From Rhodosorus marinus (taxonomy: Eukaryota > Rhodophyta > Stylonematophyceae > Stylonematales > Stylonemataceae), in NCBI GenBank assembly GCA_029953675.1, contig JAMWBK010000006.1, positions 1,116,001 through 1,180,000 on the forward strand: DNA of 64,000 bases. The letters run 5' to 3'. The notes below the pieces were generated by a model. That model was not told the DNA's origin. It made no database searches and was given only the letters and a program-made list of their open reading frames with translations. Positions 45,866 to 57,056 of the stretch are shown here, one piece after another (positions within the stretch are counted from its first letter, which is position 1; each line of letters opens with the position of its first letter). The position numbers and the translations under genes were made by a program.

Positions 45866-48800
45866 GACGCCAAGGCAAGGACAAGACGTCGGAGCGCAAT
45901 ACTTATTTCGAATATTTCCTTTGCAACCGTTGCCGAGACAGGTTGACTACAGACGAAGGCCCAAACGCATACTTGTCGAACAACCCTGGCGACTGTTTGG
46001 ACGTTGACCGAGGTGTCGCCGACTTGTTCACGGAGGTTATCAGTGAGGGCCCTTCATGAAGCCGGGAGATGCTTTTCACGCCCAGAAGCGAGAATCACAC
46101 TATCGAGTGATCCGGTCGCGGCTCGGCAAGATATGTTGAGAATAGGGTTGTATTTTTGAAAAGGGTGAGGAGGCGGCTGGGTTGGGGTTTTAGGAGGGGG
46201 GAAGCAAAACTTAACCCATGATTTGAAACCTGGTGGCGAAAGGATTGTCAAGCGTTGCTGCGCAAGAACTGCCCAGACACTGGTGAACGTCGCCGAAGGT
46301 TGCCCAGCAAGAGATGGGTGAAGTATGTATAATAAAAATATGTATTTTTTTCAGCACGTGTTTTTCGCGGCTATTCCAGTTTCTCGGAGAGCAGTTGGAC
46401 ATAAAATCAGGCATCCCCAGGCAGGAGGAGAAAAATACATATAACCCTCAGCTCACCATCACCGAACGTGTGTACGCGGCTGCACGTCCGTATGTGACCA
46501 AAATTCTGATATCTGTCACCTCACTCCGATCCGCATCGTCGTCGATCGGCGGATTGATGTTTCCTCTTGCAGGATTACTCTTGTTCACCCACCAACTTTT
46601 TACGGGAGTTCATCCGTGGGGTGCGATACGATCTAAAATCACTAGGATGCACATGGACCCCGTACATGCACTCGCGGTCGAGAGCTAGGAAAGTACATCC
46701 CTGCAGACAAAAAAAACCGATTGTTTCTAAGCAAGATGACAAGACTCGACATCATTGGACTCACAAGTTTGAAGTCTCGACCTTTTCAAAGCGATACTGT
46801 TGTCCCTGCATCCCAAAACTCCGTGTGGCAAACAAAAAACTTGTTTCTTTTCTCCCCAGATATCACTGGCGTCCGCTCTTTCGAGCTATTTTGCATTTTT
46901 CGTACGCACAATTGGCAACGGCCACGGCCCTCACTCCTTTCAAGCAATGACAATCCCTTGTCAACGGACTACAGAAACATCCACTGCTGGTCAGACATTC
47001 GCAACCGTGACGGGATAGGTTATTTTTCGATGTGTACCGCGCCCACGCTTCACCCAAATTTCCAATGCTCACTTTCGTAGTCGTGTGTTGTAGTGCATAC
47101 AACTTTTCCCGATGTGACCACGCCAACAGCATGAAGCCGTTGGCATGTCTACTGAATAGGTTCCGTAGACTCTATCTGTAAACCGAAAATCTGCGGAAAG
47201 AATTCGGGAAAGAATTCGCGAAAAATGCGGACTATCACAAATGGGCACGAAATTCTTGGGACAAAGCGGATTATGTCCCAAAGCTCCATGGGTCAAAACT
47301 TTTCAGCCGTGTCCCAAATTTGTCCCGAGTTCGATTTTTTTTCCCCGAACTTCGAATAGCACAAAAAAAAAGAATACCGCGTGAGCTGATTGAGGGGAAA
47401 GCGCTCTCTTTTTCATAGACGAACGATCATGATCCCTGCGATTGGAAATTGCAGCTGATCGATGGGGTGGTTTTGGTTTGTAGCTATTCTACAGCCTCGA
47501 AAAAGAAAACGGAAACCTGAGAGACAGGACACCCATCGGTTGACGATGCCTCTGTCCAAAAGGGCTCCGGTTAAAGCCAAAACTCGTCCCACGCCAGGGT
47601 AAAGGTAATTGGGCACTGGGGATTGCGTAGCTTGAGGCCTGGGAAAAGTCCGGCGCTGTCCCGGATCATGTTCAATGCTGCACTGAAACTGGTACTCGCC
47701 ATCTACATTGCGGGCGATGCAAACGTGTGTGCGCGTAGGACAATCCATCGTCGTTTGGTTCTCCGGGCGCAGAAACTATCTGTGAGGTTGCAAAAGGACT
47801 TCGGCTACGCCATTGATTTCTCCGGGCGAGTTCATGAAACCTGATCTTCGACCGAAGTGACCTCGATCTTCGGAGTCAGGAAGACGACAAGGAAGGGGCT
47901 TTTACGCATAGCCATCTGCCTCGGACTGGCACGACTCACCAACAGAGACTAGTGAAGATGGAAAAAAACATCCCATGCCATTTTGCTAGCATCGGTCAAT
48001 CAACGGGCACGCCGCTCTCGATTGATCGAATCCTAGGGAAGCACCAAAATAGTACAAATTGTTTACTGAACAACGAGAGTACTTACTATGATATATCCAT
48101 TTATTTAACTCCACGTGTCCTTCCCAGCAACTCTCCAAGTCAATCAAAATCTTGCCTCGCCTTCGAGCCGACGTCTCAATCAAAATCAGATTCCTCATAC
48201 CGCTTCAACCAATCATATTTAGATTGCTTCCTAATTACGAATTAAAAATACCTACGTGTCCAGAAGATATCTTCCTGACCCCTACGAACGGACCACAGGC
48301 TAGCTGATACTGGTGGAAAAAAAAGAAGAGGTGAAAACACTCAAAAAAAAGGAATCAGCACCTTCCTCAGCTGTGTACGTGCACGGCGAATATCGATCGA
48401 CATTTGATGCTCCTTAATTTGGCCTTTCGAATTGCTGCGGCTGTTTGAACGTTGGGGAAAATATGTAGAAGATGAGTAGATCATAAATTCATTGTTATTC
48501 AATATTGAATCAAAAAATATCAGACGATTTTGATCGTAGCGTGCGGGTGGAGGGCGATGGGGACTCATTCTATTTGTAGATCCGTCAAGGTACGAAGAAA
48601 GAAAGAAAAACCATTAGGGCCTTAAAAATAGAAAAACTGAAGGGCATTACAAAGCGAAAAAGCCGTTGCGTGTCAGAAGTGAGAAATTTCTTATCTAAAA
48701 AAAGGCATGGGCATATTTAAACGGATGTCTATTCCGATCTAAAAAAAGGGAATGTGATGTTTATTATTTATAATTCATACACTTTTTATACCAATGAAAT

Positions 48801-49429
48801 GTATCCAACAAGCTGATATTTTGTGTAAAATCGAGGAAACTAGTTCTTTCCTTCATTAAATTTAATCTATAAAGGGTTTTAGGGGCATCGTAAGCATGTG
48901 TATAATGATCATTTTATTGGGAAGAACCCCGGAAACTACGTTCTTTCAGGATAAATATTCTCTGATATTCTACAGATCGATGTGCTAGATATACGCCTAA
49001 GCACTCCGAGCCATTCAGCTCACAAAAAGAAAAAAAGTTTTCTCGAATTTGGACGGTTACAAATCAACGCCAATGATTCTTCGCGATTCAACAGATCCCC
49101 TCCCCTTTCACGGGTCCTTAGGGGTAGGGGAGAAGGAGAGGGAGTGGGGGAGGGGGAGGATTAATTTCCCATCTCCAAAAATGGAAAAAAACAAACTTTT
49201 TGCCAGGATCGAGTTTCCCTGGCCCCCCCCCCTCCTCCCCACCCAAAAGATGAAGTTCCTCTATTGGAAACGCGAGATCTTGACGTGTTACTTGTCACCA
49301 TCAATTCAGTCAAGGTTTAGACAAATAGTGCTATTTTGAATCAAATCAAGCGCTACACAGTATTAAATGACTGAAATACAATCATTTTAGGTGACAGTTT
49401 TAATGCTAACTAAGCTTTTTGTTCAGTTC
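45866..49429. other. long intergenic region, no supported gene
   Basis: Open frames at 46314-46688, 46567-46950 and 47413-47748 (minus) match nothing I recognise. 47950-49400 is AT-rich. A purine-rich G-run tract lies at 49110-49165. No RNA gene is visible. Confidence 0.4.
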
Positions 49430-49802
49430 AATGGGAGTAACGGGGATGGGTTGTCGAGGAGTTGGGGCATTCCAAAAGGTGTGGCCGGTTGAGGTCTGGG
49501 AAGGGATGTCGTGTGGGGCGAGGTAGGGCTCGGTATCAGGCGGCTTTGGCGACTCCTGGAGTTAGAAAACCTGGAGAATATTGGTTTGGGGGTGGTAGGT
49601 AGACGAGTATACTCTGAGGGACAAGTGGGTGCGTTGTTTTGTAGGGAAGTCGCGTGTGCTGTTGATGGACGTCGAGAAGCAATGGATGTCTAAAAGTCTT
49701 GGTGAGGGATTGGTTGCGCTTTCTAGACGAGTAGGTGGGTAAGGTTGAGAGGCTAGGAAGGGGTTTTGGGTTTCGTTGAGGGCTAACTTTGAGGGTGAAA
49801 AC
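49430..49802 (+). promoter_or_regulatory. G/T-rich upstream flank of the START-domain gene
   Basis: About 370 bases are G/T-rich and C-poor on the coding strand up to the start codon, the pattern also found before RPS4, the ZnT5-like gene and the UBX gene. Promoter role inferred. Confidence 0.35.
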
Positions 49803-51223
49803 ATGACGGGTGCCATGGAGGATTGGCAGAATTGGAGGAAATTGAAGAACGTGCTTGTGGAGCCGTTGGGTATGGGTGAGAGGAGTTACACATCAGATGG
49901 TTTGCTTTGCTTTCTGCTAGACGAGCTCATTTTGGGGTTTTGTTCTCCTCTTCTCGACCAGGACCAATAGGAGTGAAGCTTCATCGGAGGACGACCGCTT
50001 TCGTATCTGCAGCGAAGAGTTCAATGGACGCGGCGAAAAGCTCCGTGGACGCAGCGTTAAGCTCGATGGAACAGAGAATGGACAGTGTGTTGGAAAATGC
50101 CTTAAGCACAGGGATGAATGGTTTGGGAAAACCCGTGGTATCAAACTTGATCAATATTGATTCTTTAGAGGAGACAACGGACTCCCTGCACTCCCAGTTC
50201 GAGCAGATTGAAGGTGGTGAAGGGTGGGCAGAGGTGAGGCAGTGCTAGTCAGAACACGATGTGATAATGTCAATACGGCATCCCCGTGCACAAGTGGACA
50301 AAGTACTCATAAGCATGTACTCCTTTCAGGTACGGTCGTCTTACGGAATCACGGTTTGGAAGAAGAAAGGTGACCGAAGGGCCAAAAGAGGTCGATCGGC
50401 GGTGGAGGATCGACTGTACATTGTCAAGGCGCAGGGCACGATTGGCGCACCCCCGAAGCAGGTGAGGTTGGCAACAAACTGCGTTTGCACTGTGGTTGAT
50501 TAAAGATAGATCACAAACGATTGTTCGCTCATGCACCGTGCGACGTATTTGAACCAAACAAAACATGTAGGTGTATGACATTTTTATGGACAACAATCGC
50601 ATTCACGAGTACAACAAACTTTGCAACGGCGTGCAGGACCTGGAGGTTGTCAATGGGGAGACGAAGATCACCTGGTCCTGCAGTCGAAGTATCGGACCAT
50701 TTAAACCTAGAGATTTTGTAACTCTTATCCATACAAAGTAGGTGAAGAATATCCCATTTGAGTGTAGCTACGGGAGTACTTATGCGACATTGCCTTCTAT
50801 TTTTTTTTTGCGACTGCTCTTTACTTAGGAGAAAACGGTGTGGATCTTATTTGGTCTTAAATCGCGCAGTCAGGAGTAAGGGTGCACGTCCACGGCGTGG
50901 GTTCGTACGAGGAGAGATACTTCTCGCTGGGCATCTCTTTGGGACCGTACGTATCTTTTGCTCATTGAAGGTAGTAAGTAGCTTAGTCGCTTTTGCAAAG
51001 CTGACGTAGTCCCTCTTCATATCGAATTTGCCACTAATAGGTTCCTGGTGACCCGAACAGCACGAGCTTTATGACGTTGATGCAGGTCAACCCGGGAGGA
51101 GTTGCGGAAATGCCGCTTGGAACTCGGATTATAAATCGACTCTGCACTAATGGACCCCTGAACTTCATTCGAAACCTCGAGCGACTCGCTCAAGGAAAGC
51201 CTGCCTTGGCAAGGACGATGTAG
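49803..51223 (+). CDS. START-domain lipid-binding protein
   Basis: Exons are 49803-49875, 49962-50233, 50330-50461, 50571-50737, 50829-50946 and 51041-51223, giving 314 residues. The ATG is chosen over an in-frame upstream TTG. Residues about 35-80 are a seven-residue-periodic amphipathic segment (AAKSSMDAAKSSVDAALSSM). The START fold spans about 115-305: YGITVWKKKGD, APPKQVYDIFMDNNRIHEYN, ITWSCSRSIGPFKPRDFVTL, KRKRCGSYLVLNRAV and MTLMQVNPGGVAEMPLG. START domains hold a lipid or sterol in a helix-grip pocket for transfer or sensing. The ligand cannot be told. No transmembrane segment or signal peptide is seen. A perfect hairpin follows 27 bases after the stop. The assignment rests on pattern similarity. 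Confidence 0.8.
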
Positions 51224-51249
51224 GGTTGCGGCAACTCTACAAACGCTGA

Positions 51250-51281
51250 GAGGTTTTGCACAGCAACCTGTGCAAAACCTC
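51250..51281. repeat. 14-bp perfect hairpin just 3' of the START-domain gene
   Basis: GAGGTTTTGCACAG at 51250-51263 is the exact reverse complement of 51268-51281, with a four-base CAAC loop. It begins 27 bases after the stop codon, so it is probably in the 3'UTR. Confidence 0.8.
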
Positions 51282-52216
51282 GCAACCATGGAGGCCCTCG
51301 TGGGGGCGTTTGATCTTTTTGTACCAGTCCTATATCATTTGAACGACGGCTGTTTTCGAAACTGTGAATCTGATTCGTTTGGCGAGGATCGTTTGACCGA
51401 TTCTATTTTTTGGCTGCCGCGTCTCTGTGAAGGAGCGTCACAGATTTCCCTTTTCGGCCTCCGTGGAGGATCGTTCGCCCTGATGAGGGAATCGATGAGG
51501 GAATAATGTTTATTAGTTGTACCAAATAAGGACGTTCTAGGCTGGTTTTTTTTGTTTTAACTATACTAGGATTTCCTAGCTCATTATGGTATCGGAGTCC
51601 GGAGAATCAGCTTTCTGGTTTCGCCCTCTATCGATGATTCTCATTGATCTGTCCATGGACAAAAGGTCTAAGCAGGCATGCTTCGATTATTTGACCGTAT
51701 CGAAGCAACAGCCATCCAATTCGCTTTTCTTTCCTAAACTGGATGCGCAAAACGAACAACATCAGGCCAAACGAGCAGGCAGGCAGTGCTCCGCTAAGGT
51801 CAACAACGACAAGATTTTGTTTGATCTAGACTAATATCGCGACCCTCAATGCTCCACGGACAACCCAGTAGTGAGCAACTGTAAAAGATCAGACTACGCC
51901 TGCAGCTGCGGACGGGAAACGGCAATGATACTAACCACGTAAACAGTTGCATTTCACGGCGCCTATATGAGGCGGTCCTAAACAAACCACATCTACCAAT
52001 TGGCAAGAACCATAAAGGCGCCTTATGGATCCAGCCTTCCCTTTTCCGCACTTCCTGCGAGAGGACTAGAATAGTACCACCACCTGATACAAACTCTATT
52101 CACTGTACCCACAGCGGAATCCAACACCGCCTTCATATAGTATCAGTACCCTCTCACTAACAAATAGTACAATAGCAACAAAATAAGAAACAAATTCACT
52201 TGGGTCCAATTCTATA

Positions 52217-52284
52217 GCTCTTTTCATTAATATACAAATATTAAAAAACGGCTCTTTTCATTAATATATAAATGTTAAAAACTA
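52217..52284. repeat. 34-base tandem duplication upstream of tRNA-Tyr
   Basis: Two copies (52217-52250 and 52251-52284) both begin GCTCTTTTCATTAATATA and differ at a few positions. They end 15 bases before the tRNA and carry the AT-rich, TATA-like flank. Confidence 0.75.
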
Positions 52285-52299
52285 TGGAGGCTAATACCA

Positions 52300-52383
52300 C
52301 TCATCTTAGCTCAGTTGGCAGAGCATGGGACTGTAGTTGTGGCAGATATCCTAGGGTCGCTGGTTCGATTCCGGCAGATGAGA
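52300..52383 (+). tRNA. tRNA-Tyr (anticodon GTA) with intron
   Basis: Acceptor arm CTCATCT/AGATGAG with discriminator A, D arm AGCTCAGTTGGCAGAGC and T arm CTGG-TTCGATT-CCGG. The anticodon loop CTGTAG is followed by an 11-base intron (52337-52347) at the canonical position after base 37. The 3' half of the loop and stem (ATCCTA) then resumes. Mature length is 73 before CCA addition. Eukaryotic tRNA-Tyr genes characteristically carry such an intron. Confidence 0.95.
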
Positions 52384-52386
52384 TGG

Positions 52387-52395
52387 TTTTTTTTT
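52387..52395 (+). terminator. Pol III terminator of tRNA-Tyr
   Basis: Nine consecutive T residues three bases after the tRNA gene. Confidence 0.8.
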
Positions 52396-52821
52396 CTTTC
52401 TCATACTATCTTCCTGGATGTCGAAGGTTACGTGTGCTGAATAATAGAGACACTGGTTGAAAGAAGCGGTTGGGAATCCTTATGTCCCCCCCACCCCCAA
52501 ACCTCACTCTGTTTTGAGCTGAACGGGATTCAACTTTGCCCTTTCAATCGTTCTCCTTCTGTTTTTTTGGCATTTTTAGCAGCCGTGTGACTCGTGTGGA
52601 CATACACACAGATCTATGGAGTTTCAGTGACCTTCTGAAACCGTTAAGGAGGAAGACGCCACTTGCTGGAGTCAAGCAGAGGAGGGACAAGGAAGAAGAG
52701 CATGGCTCATAAACAGGAAAAGTCGCCGTTTATGTAATTCCTTCGTTTGTCGTTCGCCTGGACGCTTCCCATCCATATCCATTTTTGCATTGTACACGCA
52801 GTTCTGGTGCTGTACTACATG
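52396..52821. other. intergenic, no supported gene
   Basis: Separates tRNA-Tyr from the 3' end of the minus-strand acyl-CoA dehydrogenase gene. Nothing recognisable. Confidence 0.45.
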
Positions 52822-54596
52822 TTACGCATACTCTTTTTCGATTAGCTTCCATATAGTCTGGAGATGGATGTTCGTGGTCCCCTCGTAGATTTGACCAATT
52901 TTCGAGTCTCGGAAGTACTTTTCGACTGCGTAGTCAGTGGTGAACCCAACTCCCCCCATCCATTCAACGCACCTTTTTCATTTTAGAGTAGATACACGGC
53001 GAACATTGAGGTTCAGATGGGATGATTGCGCTCTCATCTAAGTCAACTGCACTGCATGGTGGGCAATTCTAGTTTATGCGCTCTTTGTCCTTTTGATGCC
53101 TGGCAATCGCTCAAGCAACACCCGACAAAGGCAGGCAGATGACAGTCCTTAAACTAGAATTGTCCACTGTGCAGCAGCTTTCCTTGCTTCACAAAAAAAA
53201 ATAATGGGAATCGGGTGAGCCTACTTTGAAGCAACCTTCTCCGAAGTCTTTGAGCTGATTAGTTTAGCGATCGCCGCCTCTTTCACAAAAGGAGCTCCAG
53301 AGTCCTTCAACCGCGCGGCGTTGTAGACAAGAACCTTGGCTGCTTCCAATTCCGCGCAGACTTCAGCGACTTGAAACTGGAGACCTTGAAACTCAGAGAT
53401 GGGCTTCCCGAACTGTTCTCCGTGAAGACATAGGGAATCAGAGGCTTGATCAGAAAAACTAAAAAAGCTGCTACAGAGAAGCTGGCTATCGCGCATTGAA
53501 AGAAACATGCCTGCTTCCGCTCCTTCAAGAAAGGCAGAGCGACATCAAGCGCTCCCTGGGCTAGGCCGATCATCTGGGCACCAATACCAATTCTTCCTTC
53601 GTTGAGAGCTTGAATGGCAATGCGATAACCCTCGCCGGGGCTACCAAGCACAGCATCCTTGGCGACTTTGACATCATCGAAACGAACTTCACAAGTAGAC
53701 GATGCTCGAATGCCGAGCTTGTCCTCTTTCTTCCCGACGTGTACGCCAGGCTGCTTAGCATCCAAAATGAACGCTGTTATGCCTTTGTGTCTAAGGATCA
53801 GAGAGGAGGCACCGTTCTCGGTTAGATGCCAAGTGTATTTGGAAGTGGCTAATCTTGCTGACGATTGGCGATCTTTTGAAGCTCTTCAACCTTAGTGACT
53901 CGTCCACGGTAGCAAAGAGGATGAATACATCAGCTTCAGCGGCGTTTGAGATCCACATCTTGCTCCCATTTAGGACGTAGTGGTCTCCCTGCTGTTTCGC
54001 AGTGGTCTTCAGGGCGAAAGCGTCGGATCCAGAGGATGCCTCACTGAGGCAGAAGGAGGATAAGGAGGTGGTCGCCATCTGAGAAAGCCATTTGGACTTT
54101 TGAGAATCAGTGCCCCATCTCTCAACCACCCGGTTGTTGAGGGTGTTGTGGATATCAACAACGAGAGACACAGAGGCGTCCACTTTGGAGAGCTCTTCGA
54201 CGACAATACAGGTTTGGGTGAAGCTCATTTCACCACCACCATATTTATCTTCTACCTCAACTCCCATAAACCCAGCCTCGAAGAGCTGCTTGAGCATACT
54301 TCCATCCATCTTTCCTTCCTTGTCCATTTTTGAAACCAACGGGGCCACTTCCTTTGCAGCGAATCGCTTGACCATGTCCTGACAGGAGATCCAGAGCTGA
54401 GAATTCTCACTGAATCATTAATAACGCCCATAGATAATCTGCTTACCCTGAGCATAACTTCATCATCGCTCCACTCAGTAGCAGCCGGTCGAACCGACTC
54501 CGACATCCACCTCCTACCGACTGCGGTCGACCATCGAGGTTTCAATGCGTAGATACCTGCGGACGTCCTTGATAATCGCGATACACAACTAATCAT
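52822..54596 (-). CDS. short/branched-chain acyl-CoA dehydrogenase, mitochondrial
   Basis: Exons in transcript order: 54596-54447, 54378-53891, 53790-53511, 53412-53225 and 52972-52822, giving 418 residues (human ACADSB 432). The first 32 residues are a basic, Ser/Arg-rich mitochondrial targeting segment. Family blocks follow: [99 protein letters not shown] and [19 protein letters not shown]. The C-terminal exon has [20 protein letters not shown] and [10 protein letters not shown]. Glu399 in IYEGTT is the expected catalytic base. The enzyme makes 2-enoyl-CoA from short or 2-methyl branched acyl-CoA with FAD, passing electrons to ETF. Isobutyryl or short-chain specificity cannot be excluded. 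The intron 53413-53510 has a GC-AG boundary, and the last intron is enlarged to 252 bases by an inverted-repeat element. Confidence 0.95.
53053..53173. mobile_element. MITE-like element with 24-base terminal inverted repeats, inside an intron
   Basis: The 24 bases at 53053-53076 match the reverse complement of 53150-53173 with three mismatches; the core GGCAATTCTAGTTTA-type segment is best conserved. A second inner pairing (CTTTGTC at 53082-53088 with GACAAAG at 53124-53130) makes a long foldback. The element is about 121 bases and non-coding. Target-site duplications are not clear. It explains the unusual length of the last intron. Confidence 0.6.
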
Positions 54597-55211
54597 CTTG
54601 GCCTTCTGTTCGTGCAGATCAACATAAGCTTCCCAAACCTACCCAGCCAACGTACCCAGAAGCTCAGCCATGCCTGAAATGCTGACACCTTAATAAGACT
54701 TCCACATCGCCAGCAGATATCCTCATGAACGTCTAATACATACTTTTTATTTCTACGAAACCTATAATATTGATAGAATACAAATGATTGATGGCCATGA
54801 ATAATTTGAATACACCATCGTGACGTTTATATTGATTACTCAAGGTGATTTATAGAATTATTTATATGTCATTTATGACTGTACGGACGCGGCCGCCTCT
54901 TGGTGGGGGCTGGAGGTATGGAAGTATGTTCGTCGAAAGTAATGAGTGAGGTCCGCTCTCAAAGGTATGCCGTGTGTGCCAGGGTGTTCTTTTCTTGTCA
55001 TCGTCAGGGTTGGGCTTTTCGCTTTTGAAACACAAAGAATTGTATTTGATAGAGAAAAGGTTCCAAAGGTGGGTTTCTCAGTACTGACGGCCAAACTTTC
55101 AGTTTTGGGCCTTGCTCCGTTGATTTTGAGGTCGTCATCGGGTCTTATTTGCATATGTGAACAAGCGATAGAAAGGAGGAGCAGGTTTTCGGAGACGTTC
55201 TGGAGAAGAAG
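54597..55211. other. intergenic, no supported gene
   Basis: Between the 5' end of the acyl-CoA dehydrogenase gene and the 3' end of the first cyclotransferase gene, both minus. AT-rich at 54720-54870. Overlapping frames at 54873-55245 match nothing. Confidence 0.45.
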
Positions 55212-55769
55212 TCAGAATGTGCCCCGTCCCTCAAGCGCCTTTTGATATCGGCGATCGTCATCGTAAGAATTTGTCGCGACGGATCGCAGGGCCTCAATGT
55301 ATTCGTGTGGGAGTTGAACGTCAATTGCTCCTTGGATAATCACCCGCATGTACAATGCGGAGGGTACAAGTCCAGACTGAGGATTCAAGACCTTGTAGGT
55401 GTAGCAGTTGATCTGGTCTCCGGATGGCGTTTTAACGCCAATCTCTAAACGGTAGTAATGACCAATTGATACTCCCTCTTGCACGTCCAGCTTATCAAGC
55501 TGGTCAGTACGAATACTCCAAATTGCACCGTGAACGGTTCCCCTTTCGTGCACTCTAATATCCGCCGCCGCACCGCCCCATCGTTCGGTATGAAGCGTGA
55601 AGTCCAACTCGTACCCGTCCAAACTTCCACTCGATATTAACTTCGCACTGGGACAATTAATCTGCAGTCGATTCTTATTCAAGTTCGATCCAAACGAAAA
55701 ATACAGAAATCGATCCTCATCCGCAGAATTCATCCCTCCCCGAAACCCACCAACCCCCCCGCTATACAA
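55212..55769 (-). CDS. gamma-glutamylcyclotransferase-like protein, copy 1
   Basis: A single exon of 185 residues. FLYFSFGSNLNKNRL (about 21-35) is the GGCT substrate-loop signature. The family catalytic glutamate sits at Glu98 in LDVQEGV. ERWGGAAADI, GAIWSIRTDQLDKLD and the C-terminal YDDDRRYQKAL also fit the AIG2/GGCT fold. GGCT converts gamma-glutamyl amino acids to 5-oxoproline in glutathione turnover. The Gly-rich N terminus has no signal; the start could instead be the internal Met13. It has a divergent paralogue at 57057. The flank above 55770 is C/A-rich on the plus strand, hence G/T-rich on its own coding strand. Confidence 0.85.
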   Translation of the reverse strand: MYSGGVGGFRGGMNSADEDRFLYFSFGSNLNKNRLQINCPSAKLISSGSLDGYELDFTLHTERWGGAAADIRVHERGTVHGAIWSIRTDQLDKLDVQEGVSIGHYYRLEIGVKTPSGDQINCYTYKVLNPQSGLVPSALYMRVIIQGAIDVQLPHEYIEALRSVATNSYDDDRRYQKALEGRGTF

Positions 55770-57056
55770 CCCAACACAAAGACAACACCTGCCTCCTAAT
55801 TCCTCAAATATTTCCTCTCATAGCTCCAACGTTCTCTCAGGGACTGAAAGCTAATCCCAAGACATCCAAAAAGCGAAACTCTGTACCCAAACCGTCCGCC
55901 GTGGACATCTGCTCCATACACTCCACACAACTTCCTCAGCATAAGATGAAGTCCTGAAACTCCAAATCTTCGATTTCAGCTCAAAAATAACTGTTCCAGT
56001 AAAATGGGACGAAGTCGATCGGGGGACAATTTTTAGAACAATTATTTCCAAAATTCAAAATATTGGTTGGAGGGGGGAATGCAAATTGAAGAAAACCACA
56101 TAAGTCTCGGATACTGCGTCATCTGTACCGGTCAAAAAATATTCCCATCAAGTGGTTACCGACCCCGCGCTGGAGGAGGAATTGGGGCAGGCCCGGTTCG
56201 AGTGAAGGGGTGGGCTGTGTTGACCCTGAGTCGTACTTCGCGCGCTAGGAGAGAGGTTGCATCTGCAGATTGATGATGTGCTCTCCTGCGGATCTCCAAT
56301 GGACGCCGACCAGGTTTACTCAAAATATAGAAAGTGAGTGAGAAAGGGGTGGATTCGGTGAACTGTTTAGCCCCGAGCATTAACCCTCTCAGCGTTCTCC
56401 ATTGGAACTTTTGCCCAATAATTCACACATTCACTTCGGCAGCATCAAGATCTGTTCACACATAGTACTCTTTGATCAGAACGAGTCGAACAGTGCTACA
56501 TCAGGAGCGGAAAGTAAGAAAACTAGCTACACCCCCGCGGGCCCGGTCGCATCTAGTCGCTCCTCTCACGTGGGATGATGTCTATCCTAAAAGTGAAAAG
56601 TATATCTAGCAAGATCCTAGACGAGCCGCTTCAGACGGCTTTGGAGGAACTACCTCGATCTACCAAGATCCTAGCTTGTACCTCACAAGCGACATCAAGC
56701 TATGCACTTCCTCAGGCGATCCGTTTGGAAGACCTAGCGATCTCAGTGACACTGCTCGCGAGCGCTGTGGTGAAAAGTAATTAATCTCGAGCTTCCGCTC
56801 TCGAGAGAGGAGGCTCGCATGAGACGACTTCGGGAGGTTTACAAATGTGATGAACGAGGGGAGATATTGGACGCGGAGCCGAGCAAAGATTCTTAATCTC
56901 CTGAGGGGAAGCGGTGGGAAAGGAGATTCTGTTGTAGAGTTCAACTGGATGATTAAGAGTGAGCGTTAGTCGAGCTTATGTAGTTGCCGTCTTAGGAAGA
57001 GAGGAAGGTAAAAGAACTTGTTCTGAAGGGGGGTTTTGCGAGCCATTCTGTGAAGG
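55770..57056. other. divergent intergenic region between the two GGCT-like genes
   Basis: Holds both 5' flanks: C/A-rich near 55770-55920 and G/A/T-rich near 56990-57056, each G/T- or G-rich on the strand of its gene. No other gene is supported. Confidence 0.45.

Larger units (their letters stand above)
51224..52299. other. intergenic with hairpin and a 34-base tandem duplication
   Basis: No supported gene. Short plus-strand frames at 51270-51506 and 51586-51834 match nothing. The hairpin and the duplication are listed separately. Confidence 0.45.
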
